Assembly (NCBI GenBank): GCA_012934845.2
Contig: WNNJ02002880.1
Location: forward strand, 1 to 64,000
Reading direction: 5' to 3'
Origin: Pomphorhynchus laevis
Lineage: Eukaryota; Acanthocephala; Palaeacanthocephala; Echinorhynchida; Pomphorhynchidae
Length of the DNA: 64,000 nt
Positions 47,501 through 59,737 of this stretch are shown piece by piece. The first letter of the stretch is position 1. Every line of letters begins with the position of its first letter. Made by a program: the position numbers and the translations under genes. The notes under the pieces were generated by a model. The model had not been told where the DNA came from. It ran no database searches and was given only the letters and a program-made list of their open reading frames with translations.

Positions 47501-50500
47501 ACAAATATAAACGGTAACCTACAACTTTCTCAACACGCAATTCGTTTCGCTTCAACTCAAGCATCTTTCGTCGAAGCTCTTCCTGGTTGCCTTGCTCATT
47601 TAATCGTTTTGTATACGCATCTCGCCGTAACTCATCAAGGGCTCTACGAATTTCAATTATTTCAGTGAGCTTATCTTGCAATGACTCAAAATATACTAAA
47701 AAAACATAGTTGATTTACAAAGTACGACACGGTGGTTTAAGCAAAGAGAAAGATAGATATTTTAATCTTAAAGGCAAAATATTAATCTTAAATGAAATAA
47801 TTTTTGTTAAAATTTAGTTGACTAAATTTGATATTTCTGAAATTACAATCAGACATATGGTCAGCATATTTCCCAAAAATCTTTAGAGACGAAGTGAAGG
47901 TTCAGATGTTAATTTCAAATTTACAACTTTACTTAAAAAATGATGGCATTCAAAATTATTGTTTAACAAGCCTGAAAATAGAAGATTTTAAAACACAAAA
48001 TCTGCGGGATAGCAAAAGCTTTCTATTTGTGTTCTAAATAAAACAAATAGACTTGATAAACGTTTTTATCAAGTGAATACGATAAAATTGTTAGAGCATC
48101 ACAATCGAAATAGCAATATGCTTTTGATATATTAGTTAATAGAAAAGAACAATTGACCTGTAAAAAGTAAATCGAAATAGCAATAAATTGAGATATATTA
48201 GTTAACGGAAAACAACAATTGATCCGGAAAAAATAGAATAAAAACCTTCATCTTTTAAACTATTTCTTATTGTATAAAATTGGATTTTAGTAAAATAATT
48301 AATTTGTTTGCATAAGAATACTTAGAAAATTAGATTAAATTTGTTTGCATAAGAATACTTAGAAAATTAGATTAAATTGTGTTTAGATAACGTGCAAAGC
48401 CTAAAAACGTTTATTTTGATGAAACCGGACAAACTCTTGATAAAACAATTATGCACTGTTATCGCTTAGCACTTGGCTTCTCGAAACCGAGTCAATAATC
48501 TTTAATATGCATCAGTTCTATAAGTGACAGTATTTTGTACATAATTCAAAAAGCCTATTTGATTCATAAAGATCCAATTCTATGCACAATAATGAATGCG
48601 ATTTCAAATTTCAATAAAATCACAATAATACATTGTACAAAGTACATTATTTTAAACAATATGGAAAATCTTAAATTTTATAAAATGCATCACAAGAATA
48701 AATTAGAATTTACTTGTACATGCGCTTAACGAACACGACATTTAAAGTTTGTTTCATTTTTTATTCAATGTATTGTTTCCTGTAATGCTAAGTTTTTCGC
48801 CAGCAATAAATTAAATATGAATTGTTTAACCCATCTTTGTGTATGTGTATTTGTCCTTCAGCGTTTATTTCATTTTTCTATTGTTTTAAATTTTTCTATT
48901 TTACTGATCAAACATAGCAGCAAGATATGTAAGTTCATAATGTTCATTTTTGTACATAAAAGTGATGATGTTTTTATTAATAGTGCTGCAAAAATAATAA
49001 TAAAATAGACATCAAAACATTGTGTCACTTCAAAAAATAATAATTCTTTATTCATTTTAATTATAATTGACTTGCAAGTAGAGAAATCCATTATTATTGT
49101 ATATTACAGATTAAAAATTATACATTCATGACAATAAAGAATTGATGAAAATATCAGCGATACATTATAAGGTGATTATAATTTAAAGAATTTGTGCATT
49201 ATTTACATTACATTAATTACTAAAGTGTAATTAGTAAATGTAATCAAAATCAAAATTTCAAATAAACAAATTGGAATCATAAATGAAGGAAATTGTGTTG
49301 TTTCGTTCATACCTCGTCGTTCTTCCAGCTCATTAAGCTGATCAACAAGTTGAGGTTCTAATTCTGTCAATGAAACGCATAGCGAACGAGCGTATTGGTC
49401 ATTAGCAGTTGAACGAGAGCGAGTTTGATTACGCTTTAATCGTAAGTTAAATAGATTAATTTTCCCGTGAATCATATTAACCAATGGATCCACAATTTTA
49501 TGATGTTGGTTTTCCTGAAAGTCAATAACATCAGTGAAGCACCAGCGTGCTAAAGTAAAAACAAAAAGCACAGCAACTATTGCATCAAATAGCATTTAGT
49601 GATTAGAAACAGTTAAGATCACACAATTACAAAATAAATATGCTGAAAACGACAACTAAGTTAAGGACGGTAAAGTAGAACGTTGAGACTACACGACGCT
49701 GTTAAGAAACATGCCGGAATAAACGAGCGCTGCAAGTTGCAATACTTATTTTAAACATTTTATTTAAGTTTAAAGCAAAATTAAATTGCTGATTAAGCAA
49801 AATAACGTTGACTATTCTGCATATATTTGTCTAAAATAAAGCAACCACTATTGATTTAGATGGAATTTTGAAGAATTTAATCATTATACTTAGTTCAATA
49901 AAGTGTAAATTTTAACACGTTATATATTACACATCAAAACCTTTGTTTCAACTTAAAATAATAAATGAAAAAAAAACATTAAGCTAAGCGTTAGAACGCA
50001 AAACCTCAGGTAAAGCATTGGCTTGACTTTCTTCGGACTTGTATAATAAGTTCTCATTTGCAAGGAAATTCTGAGCGACATTTAAATCAGTTTGATGCAC
50101 ACTAAGATCAGTTTCAGATATTGTGTCTGCCGGACTGGGTGCGCTAGGATTATATCGATCAAAACGTAACACAGAATTACTGGACTGGCTGGTGGGGGTG
50201 ACTGACTGCAAATGCAAATTACAACAAGAAAGTAAAATGTGCATGATTGATTACCTGGGTGTAAGGATTAGTGTATTCCTTTGATAATGGTACTTCGCCA
50301 TTGTAGGCAGCAGAATTAGTGTAATATGTTGAAGGGTTTGAACTTAGAGCATAGTTTGTCGTATCAATACCAGACACTGCTTGCAAATCCGGATAGAATC
50401 CAGCTAATGTTTCCTACAACAACGCAATAATTAATTACTTGAAAATTTATTATTAAATAAATTATAAAGAATTATTAATATTAATTTTAAATTAAATGGT

Positions 50501-53500
50501 TAATTTCAAATTTATAGAATCTATAAATTTTATTTAATTTATAAATGATAAATTATCTAATTATTTAAATTTTAATTATAGCATAAGCTTTCCAATAAAG
50601 CTCTGTTTAATAGATATAAAATTTCTTGTCGTACATATTTACAAATTTTTATCTGTTTCTCATATGCATAGATATAACGGAAATAATAAAAGCATAAATA
50701 ACTCATACATGACAAACAATATTGTAGCTTGTCGTGTGAAATTAATTTGTTATGGATAATTATCTCAGTTACCCTAACGATGTTTGAAAGAAATGTTGAA
50801 ATTTAAACAAAAATTAATTTTCTCAACATTTAATTGCCCAAAGTGATTAACTTTAATAATAACATAAAAATTCGTATTCATTACGACTAAGGGTGTAAGG
50901 CAAAGAGTAAAATAAAGAGAATCGTTAAGAATGATTTACAAAGACAGTATAGACTGTTAAAAACTGATTATTAAAGACGAAAAGCAGATTTGTCGCATTT
51001 ATTTTTTGATAGGATTCAATGACTATAATAAGCTTAATGAATATCAGACATTTATAAAATAATGAATATCAGTTACGTACTCGTTTGCTAACAAAAACAA
51101 TCGAATTTTAATATTACAGCGAAACAATCCATTTATAATATTATAAAGCAGCAAAGTAAAAAACATCAAACGGGGTTGATTAGTGGCAAAATTCAATACT
51201 TATTCCAATCGTCAAAATTGATGAAAAACGTAAACTAAAATTTGAAATCAATAAATGCATTTTATGTCAATAACACCGATATTTAGATGTTGTATATAAA
51301 AAAGTGACTTCTAATGTGAATAAAATATGGAAAATAAAGAATTGTATGGTGTATAGTCAAAAAAGTCAGCCGCATACATACCACACGCTTATCTGTTGTA
51401 TCAAAGCTGCTTACTGTTCGCTCATTCTTCTTGTTAGCGTTTTCTGCTTCCTGTCGAGAAATTTCCAGTGCCAAATTTAGTTGAGTATCTTCATCATCGA
51501 AAAGCTGTAAATAACCTTGATCAACAAGGCCAGGTGACAATTTAAAATCAGAACTTTGTGGATGGGAAAATGCTTCAGTGACGGGAATGTCATACTCAAC
51601 ATATCTAAACTAATATGTAATGTGTTTAAAACGACAGTAATGTGATATCTATACATCTTACTTTGAAATCTTCTGGTTGTAGCATGTATCACATACTCGT
51701 ACTTCATTGTCAATTCCAAATTCCGGTAAAGCCATTCGCTTGGAGGAACAAGAATAACAAACCACTTGCCCACATTTTCGACAATGGTGCTATAATGTTT
51801 TAAACAGGTATTACATTAAAAGATTATATAGTAAACAGTGATTAAAAAGATCAAGGAGGTAATTTAATATAATTTTTTTTACAAAATATCAAATTAAATT
51901 CCTAGATTTCAATAAAGACTGCATTTGTTTACAGAGTATTATTGCAGTTATTTAACAATTATTACATTGACAGATGAACCTTTTAAGACAAAAATATTAT
52001 AATCATTTGAATCTAAATGATGAAATAAAGGAGATATTTGTTAAATGAAAATGAAGACCAACAGAACTATATGTGTCTATACAAACGCTGGTATTAAAGA
52101 AATACGATTTTGTGGTGAAAATAAAACAGCGTAAATAACATATTTTCAAATGTGGTACTTGAAAAAATAACAAGTCGAATGATTATCATAATCCCAACAT
52201 GCGATTTAATTTTTGAAATATTTTTTAAACATGGAATTGAAATTGAAATATTTTTTCAATGTAAGTGTTAGAATAAGCAGCACCGAATTAGGGCAATTTA
52301 AGTTGAAATTAAATCGATCATTAAAACACCTTTGAAATAAGCTGAGTCAGCAAAAATTGTGTCTTCGAAAAGGCATATAAAATTAATATATACACTTAAC
52401 TGTGATTGAAAATTAATGTACGGTTAATGTTAAAATATTTTTATGTAAAAAACTGCAGATTACCGATATAAATTAATGACTATAAATATTATCAAGCTTT
52501 TATAGCTTGACAAGTTCTCAAGCAATAAAAGTAAAACACCTTTCGAAGTGTGGCAGTAAAATCTGAACGACAGCGATAACATCGACGACCATCCGCCCAT
52601 TCAACAGGAGTACACGTTTGATACATTGCACGTAAGTCTTTTACATCAACCTCAGGGAACGAAAATCCTAAATAAGAGCAAAAACAAAAAAATCGAAAAA
52701 ATTGAATTGATGGAAAAGTAGCAAACTTTCTATTCTATGCACATACAAAAACTGTGACTGTCAAATAGATTAGTGACTTACAAATATATTGTATAGCGAT
52801 GATCTCATTTCAGGATATTAAAATATTTAAAATTGCACAAGCGATAACAAATACAAGTAAGTGAAGAAACTATATTACAAGTTGTAAATATGCAAATAAA
52901 AATCAGCATAGAAATAAGTTACTAAAATTAAATCATAACAAATATAAACGTCTAATCATATTATATCATAAATATACATAAGCAAGGGGATACAAAGAAC
53001 ATGGAAGTATTAAACTTACAAAAACTTTTTAAGTAAAACAAATATAGACCAAATATGAACTAAAAAGTAATTCTTGAGCATTGATATCTTGTTGTCGTAG
53101 AATAAATAGTCATCTAAGAACAAAGCATTAAAAACGAAGACTGACAAATGAACAATATTTTCAGTAAGCAAACAAATCTACAACAAGTCGCATTTAAATT
53201 AGGTTTTCGCGGATTCGATGAAGACCATTAAAGAGAATAAGCATTAAAAATGCAGAAATATAAAATAAAACATTAAGCAATCAATCGTTAACCAGTAGTC
53301 GTAACATCAATGGGATATAGTCGTATTTTACAAGAGAAAACAGTAGAAATATATTACAACGATATGTAAAAGGCAGATAACACAAATTTAAGATTGTAAC
53401 TGCATTTGATAAGATCACACCATTTGATACGGATTATTAAATGCACAAATCAAAATGTGCAAAAGTTGTCATATGTCCCGAAACGGTTTAAACTGTGTTA

Positions 53501-56500
53501 CCATTACAATAAAATAAATTCTTAAGTGTCTGTAAATCGGTGTATTTTAAAATTCACAACTTTATGATGAGCGACCAAGTTAAAATTCGTATGTAGCATC
53601 AATACCTATATTTTAATCAAACAACGTTCTATGATAAATATCATATCCTAACAACATAAAGTAAATAGTGATGTATATGTGTAACACTTCTACGAGTCAT
53701 GCAAAACGTAAACCGTCAAAAATGAAAATATATCGAAATTTCGTTCGAAGGGTTTAATAAACTTATGTCGTTTTATTACATAAAAAGAGAACACGTTGAA
53801 TATGCAAATTTAATATACGACAACCTTTGACTAATAGAAATAAAGGCCTTATTATATCATTGTAGATAGGATACATAGAAAAAGGACAAAGACATAAAAT
53901 TTTACCTTTTGATTTTAATGATAAATACATTAGATTAATTAATACAGTGCGATCGTTGTGATCGATTCCGAGTGCCCAGCTCTGAAGCAGATCGAGTGCC
54001 TTGCTACGATAAGCATCAGGAGCAGTCTAAACAAACAAGGCTAATTTAAAATACATTAAATAAAAACAATGAGAAAAAAATAACTTTTTGTGATATCTAA
54101 ATATAAAAGATTTAAATTAAATATAACTAATTATATCAGATAACTGCGTCCACGTATTTTATACGATATAAAAATTAAGAATAAAGACAAATAATAAATA
54201 ATTATTTAAGATTTTACACAATTTATATTTATATAAAGATAAATTAAAAATTGAAATTTTAAACAAAAGTCAATTTTTAAAAATGACTAATAAATAACAG
54301 ACGATGTATCAGAATAAGAATTAGAGGTCATTAGGAGGAACTGCTATGTTATCAGGATTCGGCTATTATCATAGCAAATAAGCAACGGAGTTATTGAACT
54401 AATCAATATGACGATTTTACTCAAGTTACTTCTATACATTTGTTTATTGTTGCCAGATCAACATTGCCATGTAAAAAATCAAAATAAAACAGATATAATA
54501 AAAAACATTGCATAATGCTTGTTGGTACTGGAAAATTAAAACTTTATTCAAAATTAAAATGCATTAATATTTTAATAAATAAAGGCTGGTGTGTTTTAAC
54601 AAATGACAATTATTTTGTCGTCTAAATGCAAAAGTCAAGCAAAATGATGAATATAAGGTCTAAATGACAGCATACAAATAAGCAGTCAATAAACAAATTA
54701 TAAGTTAAAATTATAAAAAATTGTGAAAATGTCTAATTTAAAATATCAATATAGGTGAATGCCAAATTAATTTGTTATCGCGAACCATAAATGTGTTAAA
54801 ACATCACACGATATATGAATATTTGATGTGATTGGAGTAATATCTTTATCATTACCATTAGAGTAAGCCACTGTATAAGTTTGATTGGAAATGCGAAGAA
54901 TATGCATTCTAATTTATAATTTTAAATTAGAATTTGCAATATAATTTTCGCGTATATATACGTAATTTCGAATATTTGCAGATGAATAGCTCAAAATAAG
55001 ACAACAAGATAACATCTGCTTGATGTATTTGAAATGTAAAATACACAGAAAAAATTACGAAACGAGTTAAAAGCAAATTCGTTTCTATATGCTGACTAGT
55101 CGCGATCCGCGGTTTCCAGTATTTGCAAAATACAAGAGTAATCATTATAGCATGAATAAACTAAGTGAATTCGATTTATTTAAAATTAATTATATTAAAA
55201 ACAAATAAAATATAAATTATTACATATATTGCGAATTAAAGTTTATATTTAAATAAATAAACTAATATAAACTATTGTATATTTAAAAAAAACTAATACA
55301 CAATACAAACACTGATAAAATCTCTGAGTTGCTGTAAGAATTCCTGATTACCAAGTTGTTCGTAGAATTTGTGCCCGCAGTTCTTTGCCATAATGCCAAG
55401 ACACTAAATTAAGGTAAATCAATGAAATGTTCAGAATGTGGCGGTAAAAAATAAGAATAATGAGATATTTACAGATAAAATAATAAGGCATTTTTGAAAT
55501 GAAACACGCAATTCATAAATATACATTGAAACGCGAAGATTGCTACTAAAAGTATGGAAAAGTGTAACCTATGATAAAAATTATTTTACATTTGAAAAGT
55601 ATGAATATTCGTTTTAATTACGTAAAAAGTATATTCCGATGTAACGAAAAAATAATAATTTTTTAACAACAAAAATTATAGTTTTATTTTATAAGTATAA
55701 AATGAAACCTGAATTGCTAGTAATTGCGAATTACTGATATTATAATAAAAAAATACTTACTTCCAAGGCAAGTGAATTTACAATAAGATCTTTGTTGTTA
55801 GGAGGAAGTTTCTTTTTGATTCGATTAAAAGCAATGACTGGACTAAAACAGAGAAACATTAAATTACATATAAGACGCTTAATTATAAAACATAGAGTAA
55901 AACAAAAGAATATCAAAATAAAATATTATATCTACATAAAAAGAATTTATGACTATTTGTTCACGATATCTACAACTAATATTATATATATGGTTTTTTA
56001 AACCATAGTTCGCATGCTACAAACTATTTATGGAACTGAGAAATATAATCGCAATCTATAGCACGGAGGGTCTTTGGCGGTACATTATCCACAGCCTATT
56101 CAAAAAACATTAGTACTTGCACTAGTTTGAATTTAAAAAAGTCTTCAAAGATTAAATTAGCAAGTGATCTGTTCATGAATATATCAAATTGTAATATTGA
56201 GATTTAGTTATTTATATATTTACATATCTATTTATATCTATTTATATATATAATTCTGTTATATATACGTTCTAATTGTTTAAACGCTGACAATTGAAAA
56301 GGGCTTTTGCTGAAACGTCAATAAATCTTGTCAATTTGATAACTTTTAAAGGTATATATGATTGGATTTGTAAAGCAGAATTCTCAACAGCGGTCTCAAA
56401 TTACAAACATATTATATAAGTAAGTGACTATAATAATGAAAACATTAATATGTGATCATAAAAAAGTATTCGAACAAAGTAGCGTTTAAATCGACTTAAA

Positions 56501-58685
56501 CTATTTTGTAAATGCGCTCAAATAAGAAACATAACCTGATTTCATTTGATTTCACGATATCACACAGTTGATAAATTTTAGCAAAATCATGCTCAACAAC
56601 TTCTGGGGAGGTCAATTGATCTAAATGTAAACAAAACCGTAAGCTTACATTTAAAACCGTTTAAATAACAAACGTTCAAAATACTGTATGATGACATAAC
56701 TTTATATTAAAGTGTTAAGTATAAAATTACATTTACTTATATATTTCCATTTTGTTAGCTAACTCTAATTTTAGTATTTAATAGATACTTTGGATTACAC
56801 TTAGGATACGATGATATATTATATAAAGGTGTGTGTCTGTTCCTCATCGTGGCAGCCTTTAAAACTCCATGCAGTAAAGCAACTGCAGGAGTGAGCTAAC
56901 CCCGGACACCCTCCTGTGACAGACCTTGTGTCAGACCGATCAGAAGCCGTACTTGAAATTTTATCGCTATAACCACCTAATGAACATGTCCTCACAAACT
57001 AATAACACAGCTATAGCGTTCACCGAAATCGACGCGGCAGGATATGTCCCAATTTTGCTGAAAAATGATCAAGGGTTCTAGGCGCTATGAAGGCGTCAGG
57101 AAGCAAGTAAGCTCGAACAAAAGCAAAAGCAAAATGAGAACAAGCCCGAATTTAGTCAAAAAATTTGTATAATATTGCTTAACATTGGCACATTAAAAGG
57201 ACTTACAGAAGAGCTTACGAGGATGCTAAGAATTAGAATGATCGAAATTGGCTCACTGCAAGAGACTAGTCGGAGCAGTGCAAGATCCTACAACATGGAG
57301 AGAGAGCGCGACAATAGTGGTTATAAGTTCTTTTACGATGGTAATGTCCGGACCAGCAATAGAGTGGGCATTGCAATATCGGAGCGATTCTGTGATGTTA
57401 TACAAGAGGTTAATCGCTACAACGATCAGCTGATAAAGATCAATATTGTCACTCTCAATCATACTCTTGATCACATCTATCTGTGATATAGATAAATTTA
57501 AATGCAATTATCAACATATACACATCAGCACAGTATATAATCAGTTCAAATGAAACTTTCGTTTTTATGTGCGCGAGCACATAAAAAATGTAGCATAACT
57601 TATTTAGATAATTAGGGTCTATAAGCTGAGAGTTGCCAAGTCAACTTAAAAGTGCGAATAATCAATCTTGAAATAAGAGTATTATGACTAGAAGTAAATT
57701 ACAGCAGAAAGAATTCGAGCTGAATAAGGTGTATTTCAATAAAAAAATAAAACGTTAAAGCTTTGGGTGATATCCACAAGAAAATATTTCTACTATTGAA
57801 AATCGAATAAGTACTGTAACAATGGTGCCGCATTGTTTGGTTCATATTATACTCGGGTTTTCATGGTAAGATTAAAAGCCGACCGAAAAAGTGAATATAA
57901 AGCTAATAGCAACATCACATTGATGATTAAATCAGTTAACTGAGTCTACGTATTGTTATATAATTATAAAATAAATATTAGATATTAGAACCATCGTCAG
58001 CATAAGCGATAGATCTAAACGATGATATCTAAAACGCAAATAGTCGAAAGTGCTAAACGATTTTGGTCCCGATGATATTATGTCATCTTTCGATTTAAGA
58101 GTTTGTGATCAAGTGAAGACTTGATTAAGAAAGAAAGGTTAAAGAAGCTTTCTTTCTCTATGAACGGATAACGATGTTATTATTTCTCTATGGACAATAA
58201 CGATGCCATTCAGTAAAACAATATTTCAAATAGGCGAAACAAAAGGTTCACAGGTCAAAGTAGCATAGTTCTAGACAAGTCTTATATTAACAAATATTAA
58301 TACCGTTATTCCTAATCAATTGCATTAAAGCAATATACGATTGTTGCTTGGTAAAATAAGAAATTCATCATATTTTTGTTAATGTAAAAGCGGCATTCAT
58401 TTTCAATGCTCAAACGCAATGTTTGTTAAATAAGCACAGAAGATTAGTGTTGCTTAGTACAATTAAATTATGTAAAAAATCTTAAATACAATAGAAAATG
58501 ATATAATTTAAAACATATGAATGTAATTGGAGTTTTATTTTAAACTCCAACTTTTATTTTAGTATAAAATCAGGAACAACTTAATTTATGAAGTCATCGT
58601 AATACTGACTAAAACCGAAGTAACAATTATAACTTTATATCTTACCTAGTAATTGATCGAATCGTTTCTGTGGTCGATTCCACAT
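44504..58685 (-). CDS. HGS: HGS/Hrs homologue (ESCRT-0 subunit), 14 coding exons
   Basis: Sorts ubiquitinated cargo on early endosomes as part of ESCRT-0. Exons: 58646-58685, 56536-56620, 55761-55842, 55311-55403, 53906-54026, 52540-52667, 51662-51789, 51382-51604, 50255-50413, 50005-50205, 49313-49514, 47526-47695, 46013-46243 and 44504-44923. Phases join throughout to give 760 aa (usual about 780). Domains: VHS about 4-140 ([30 protein letters not shown]); FYVE about 164-220 with [21 protein letters not shown] and RVCDTCY; UIM about 263-280 ([18 protein letters not shown]); PSAP at 373-376; Hrs helical core with ITEL-type [17 protein letters not shown], then a coiled coil ([15 protein letters not shown]). 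The last exon has VLSFDD, close to a clathrin box. The exon 12 donor is uncertain: 47526 fits the phase, 47519 (G then gttacc) does not unless a small exon was missed. Confidence 0.95.
44924..46012. other. HGS intron 13, nothing recognised
   Basis: AT-rich; frames on both strands are short and unconserved. Confidence 0.45.
46244..47525. other. HGS intron 12, nothing recognised
   Basis: Searched by eye for a missing coiled-coil exon because the exon 12 donor is ambiguous; none was seen. Confidence 0.4.
47696..49312. repeat. HGS intron 11 with two short tandem duplications
   Basis: A 38-39-bp unit (AATTTGTTTGCATAAGAATA and onward) is repeated at 48299 and 48338. A unit of about 65 bp (GATATATTAGTTAA ... 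AACAATTGA) is repeated at about 48126 and 48191. The rest is plain AT-rich intron. Confidence 0.6.
50414..51381. other. HGS intron 8, nothing recognised
   Basis: AT-rich, no repeats noted. Confidence 0.4.
51382..52667 (-). other. HGS: FYVE and UIM coding block of HGS (three exons)
   Basis: The FYVE zinc finger is split between exon 6 (52540-52667, ending LRK) and exon 7 (51662-51789, starting HHCRKCG), exactly inside the basic R(R/K)HHCR motif that binds phosphatidylinositol 3-phosphate. All eight Cys ligand positions are present. Exon 8 (51382-51604) carries the ubiquitin-interacting motif with the conserved LALEIS centre. Confidence 0.9.
51790..53905. other. HGS introns 5 and 6, nothing recognised
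   Basis: Apart from exon 6 (52540-52667) this is AT-rich intron without recognised elements. Confidence 0.4.
54120..54385 (-). repeat. Solo terminal repeat of the PLE-D family in HGS intron 4
   Basis: ATATCAGATAACTG ... CGATGTATCAGAATAAG ... AGGTCATTAGGAGGAACTGC then TATGTTATCAGG matches 10930-11125 in the same orientation. No coding part is attached. Confidence 0.65.
54386..55310. other. HGS intron 4, remainder
   Basis: AT-rich, nothing recognised. Confidence 0.4.
56830..57485 (+). mobile_element. RTE-like LINE fragment: leader and endonuclease start
   Basis: At 57175-57486 the frame reads [18 protein letters not shown], then [23 protein letters not shown] and [11 protein letters not shown]. 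This is the N-terminal half of an apurinic-type endonuclease of the RTE kind (usual: WNVGTLTGR, CVQETRWKG, GVGVIVSE). The GC-richer leader 56850-57060 fits the 5' part of the same element. It is truncated after the endonuclease half, inside HGS intron 1, in antisense. Confidence 0.75.
57486..58645. other. HGS intron 1, remainder
   Basis: AT-rich sequence; TTAACTGAGTCTACGTATTG at 57936 resembles the outer edge of the PLE-D end. Nothing else was seen. Confidence 0.35.
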
Positions 58686-59737
58686 CTATAATTAGAAATG
58701 AGTATTAGCTTATAATCAAATTATATTGCTTAATATTCGACCACAACGGTACGCAACAATTTGATATTGGCAAGATAACATCAGCTGAAAATTAAATGCT
58801 TACATTTCACATTTTACACATTTTTATATTAGCTTACTATCAGTTAACTAGTCTGGCGTTTTTAATTTCACTGAATTAATAAAAGCCATATTTTTAAATC
58901 TTATAAATTTAATAGAATTTATTTTTCATCTCAAAAAAATCTGAAATAGTGTGAGAAAATGCAATTTTAAATTATATAACACGCATGCAATCTATAATGA
59001 TTATTTCAATTTAAGTAATATGCAGTGTTTTACAGAAATAATTCCTAAATTATATTATAAATAATTGGATTCCTAAATTCAATTGTTTGTAATTTTGAAA
59101 TCAAAGGCTGAAAATCGTTTTAATTCAGTTAAACTATTAAAGAATTATATTAGTCAAATGATCGTGAAATAAGAGAAAAAGTACCGAAACATGAAATATA
59201 GGTAGGCAGCAAACTGATGATTTCCACCGATACTGAAAGGCATCGAAATGGTCTGCTTATAGTAGGATTGAAGATAGTACAGAGTAGCGTCATCGAAATT
59301 ATTTGATGAAATTAGTCGATCAAATTATTTGACGATAACGTATTAGGTATCAAACAAAATACAATATCAATGTACTAATGAAAGTACATTTGATTGAGTA
59401 AATCATAAAATATACTTTATTTATTAAAATACACATTCGTTTATTTAAAAAATCTAAAATTACTTGTCAAATTATAGACTGTAACATTATAAACACTCAT
59501 CAGTCGCAAGCTAATTTCTCTATATGTGAAATGATGCGCGAATTATTTAATAAATTACTCAATTATCTGAATATTTAACCATGAAAATCTTCAAATATTT
59601 TAAGCAGTAGTTCATAACACGCATGCAATCTATAATGATTATTTCAATTATTTAATGATTATTTCAATTTTGACCTAAAAAAATTTGGTTTCTTATAAAC
59701 ATACAATTTTCACTGAAGTTAAACTGACAATATCAAA
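58686..59737. repeat. Upstream flank of HGS with a 33-bp direct repeat
   Basis: AACACGCATGCAATCTATAA followed by TGATTATTTCAAT occurs at about 58979 and 59617, 640 bp apart. The sequence between is AT-rich with no coding similarity. The HGS promoter is not visible. Confidence 0.55.

Noticed and set aside
56036-56094. A possible exon in HGS intron 2 ([13 protein letters not shown]...) after a good AG acceptor
   Set aside because: It is in the wrong phase for the preceding exon and has no usable donor before a stop. The exon at 55761-55842 fits both phase and the VHS alignment (NRIKKKL).
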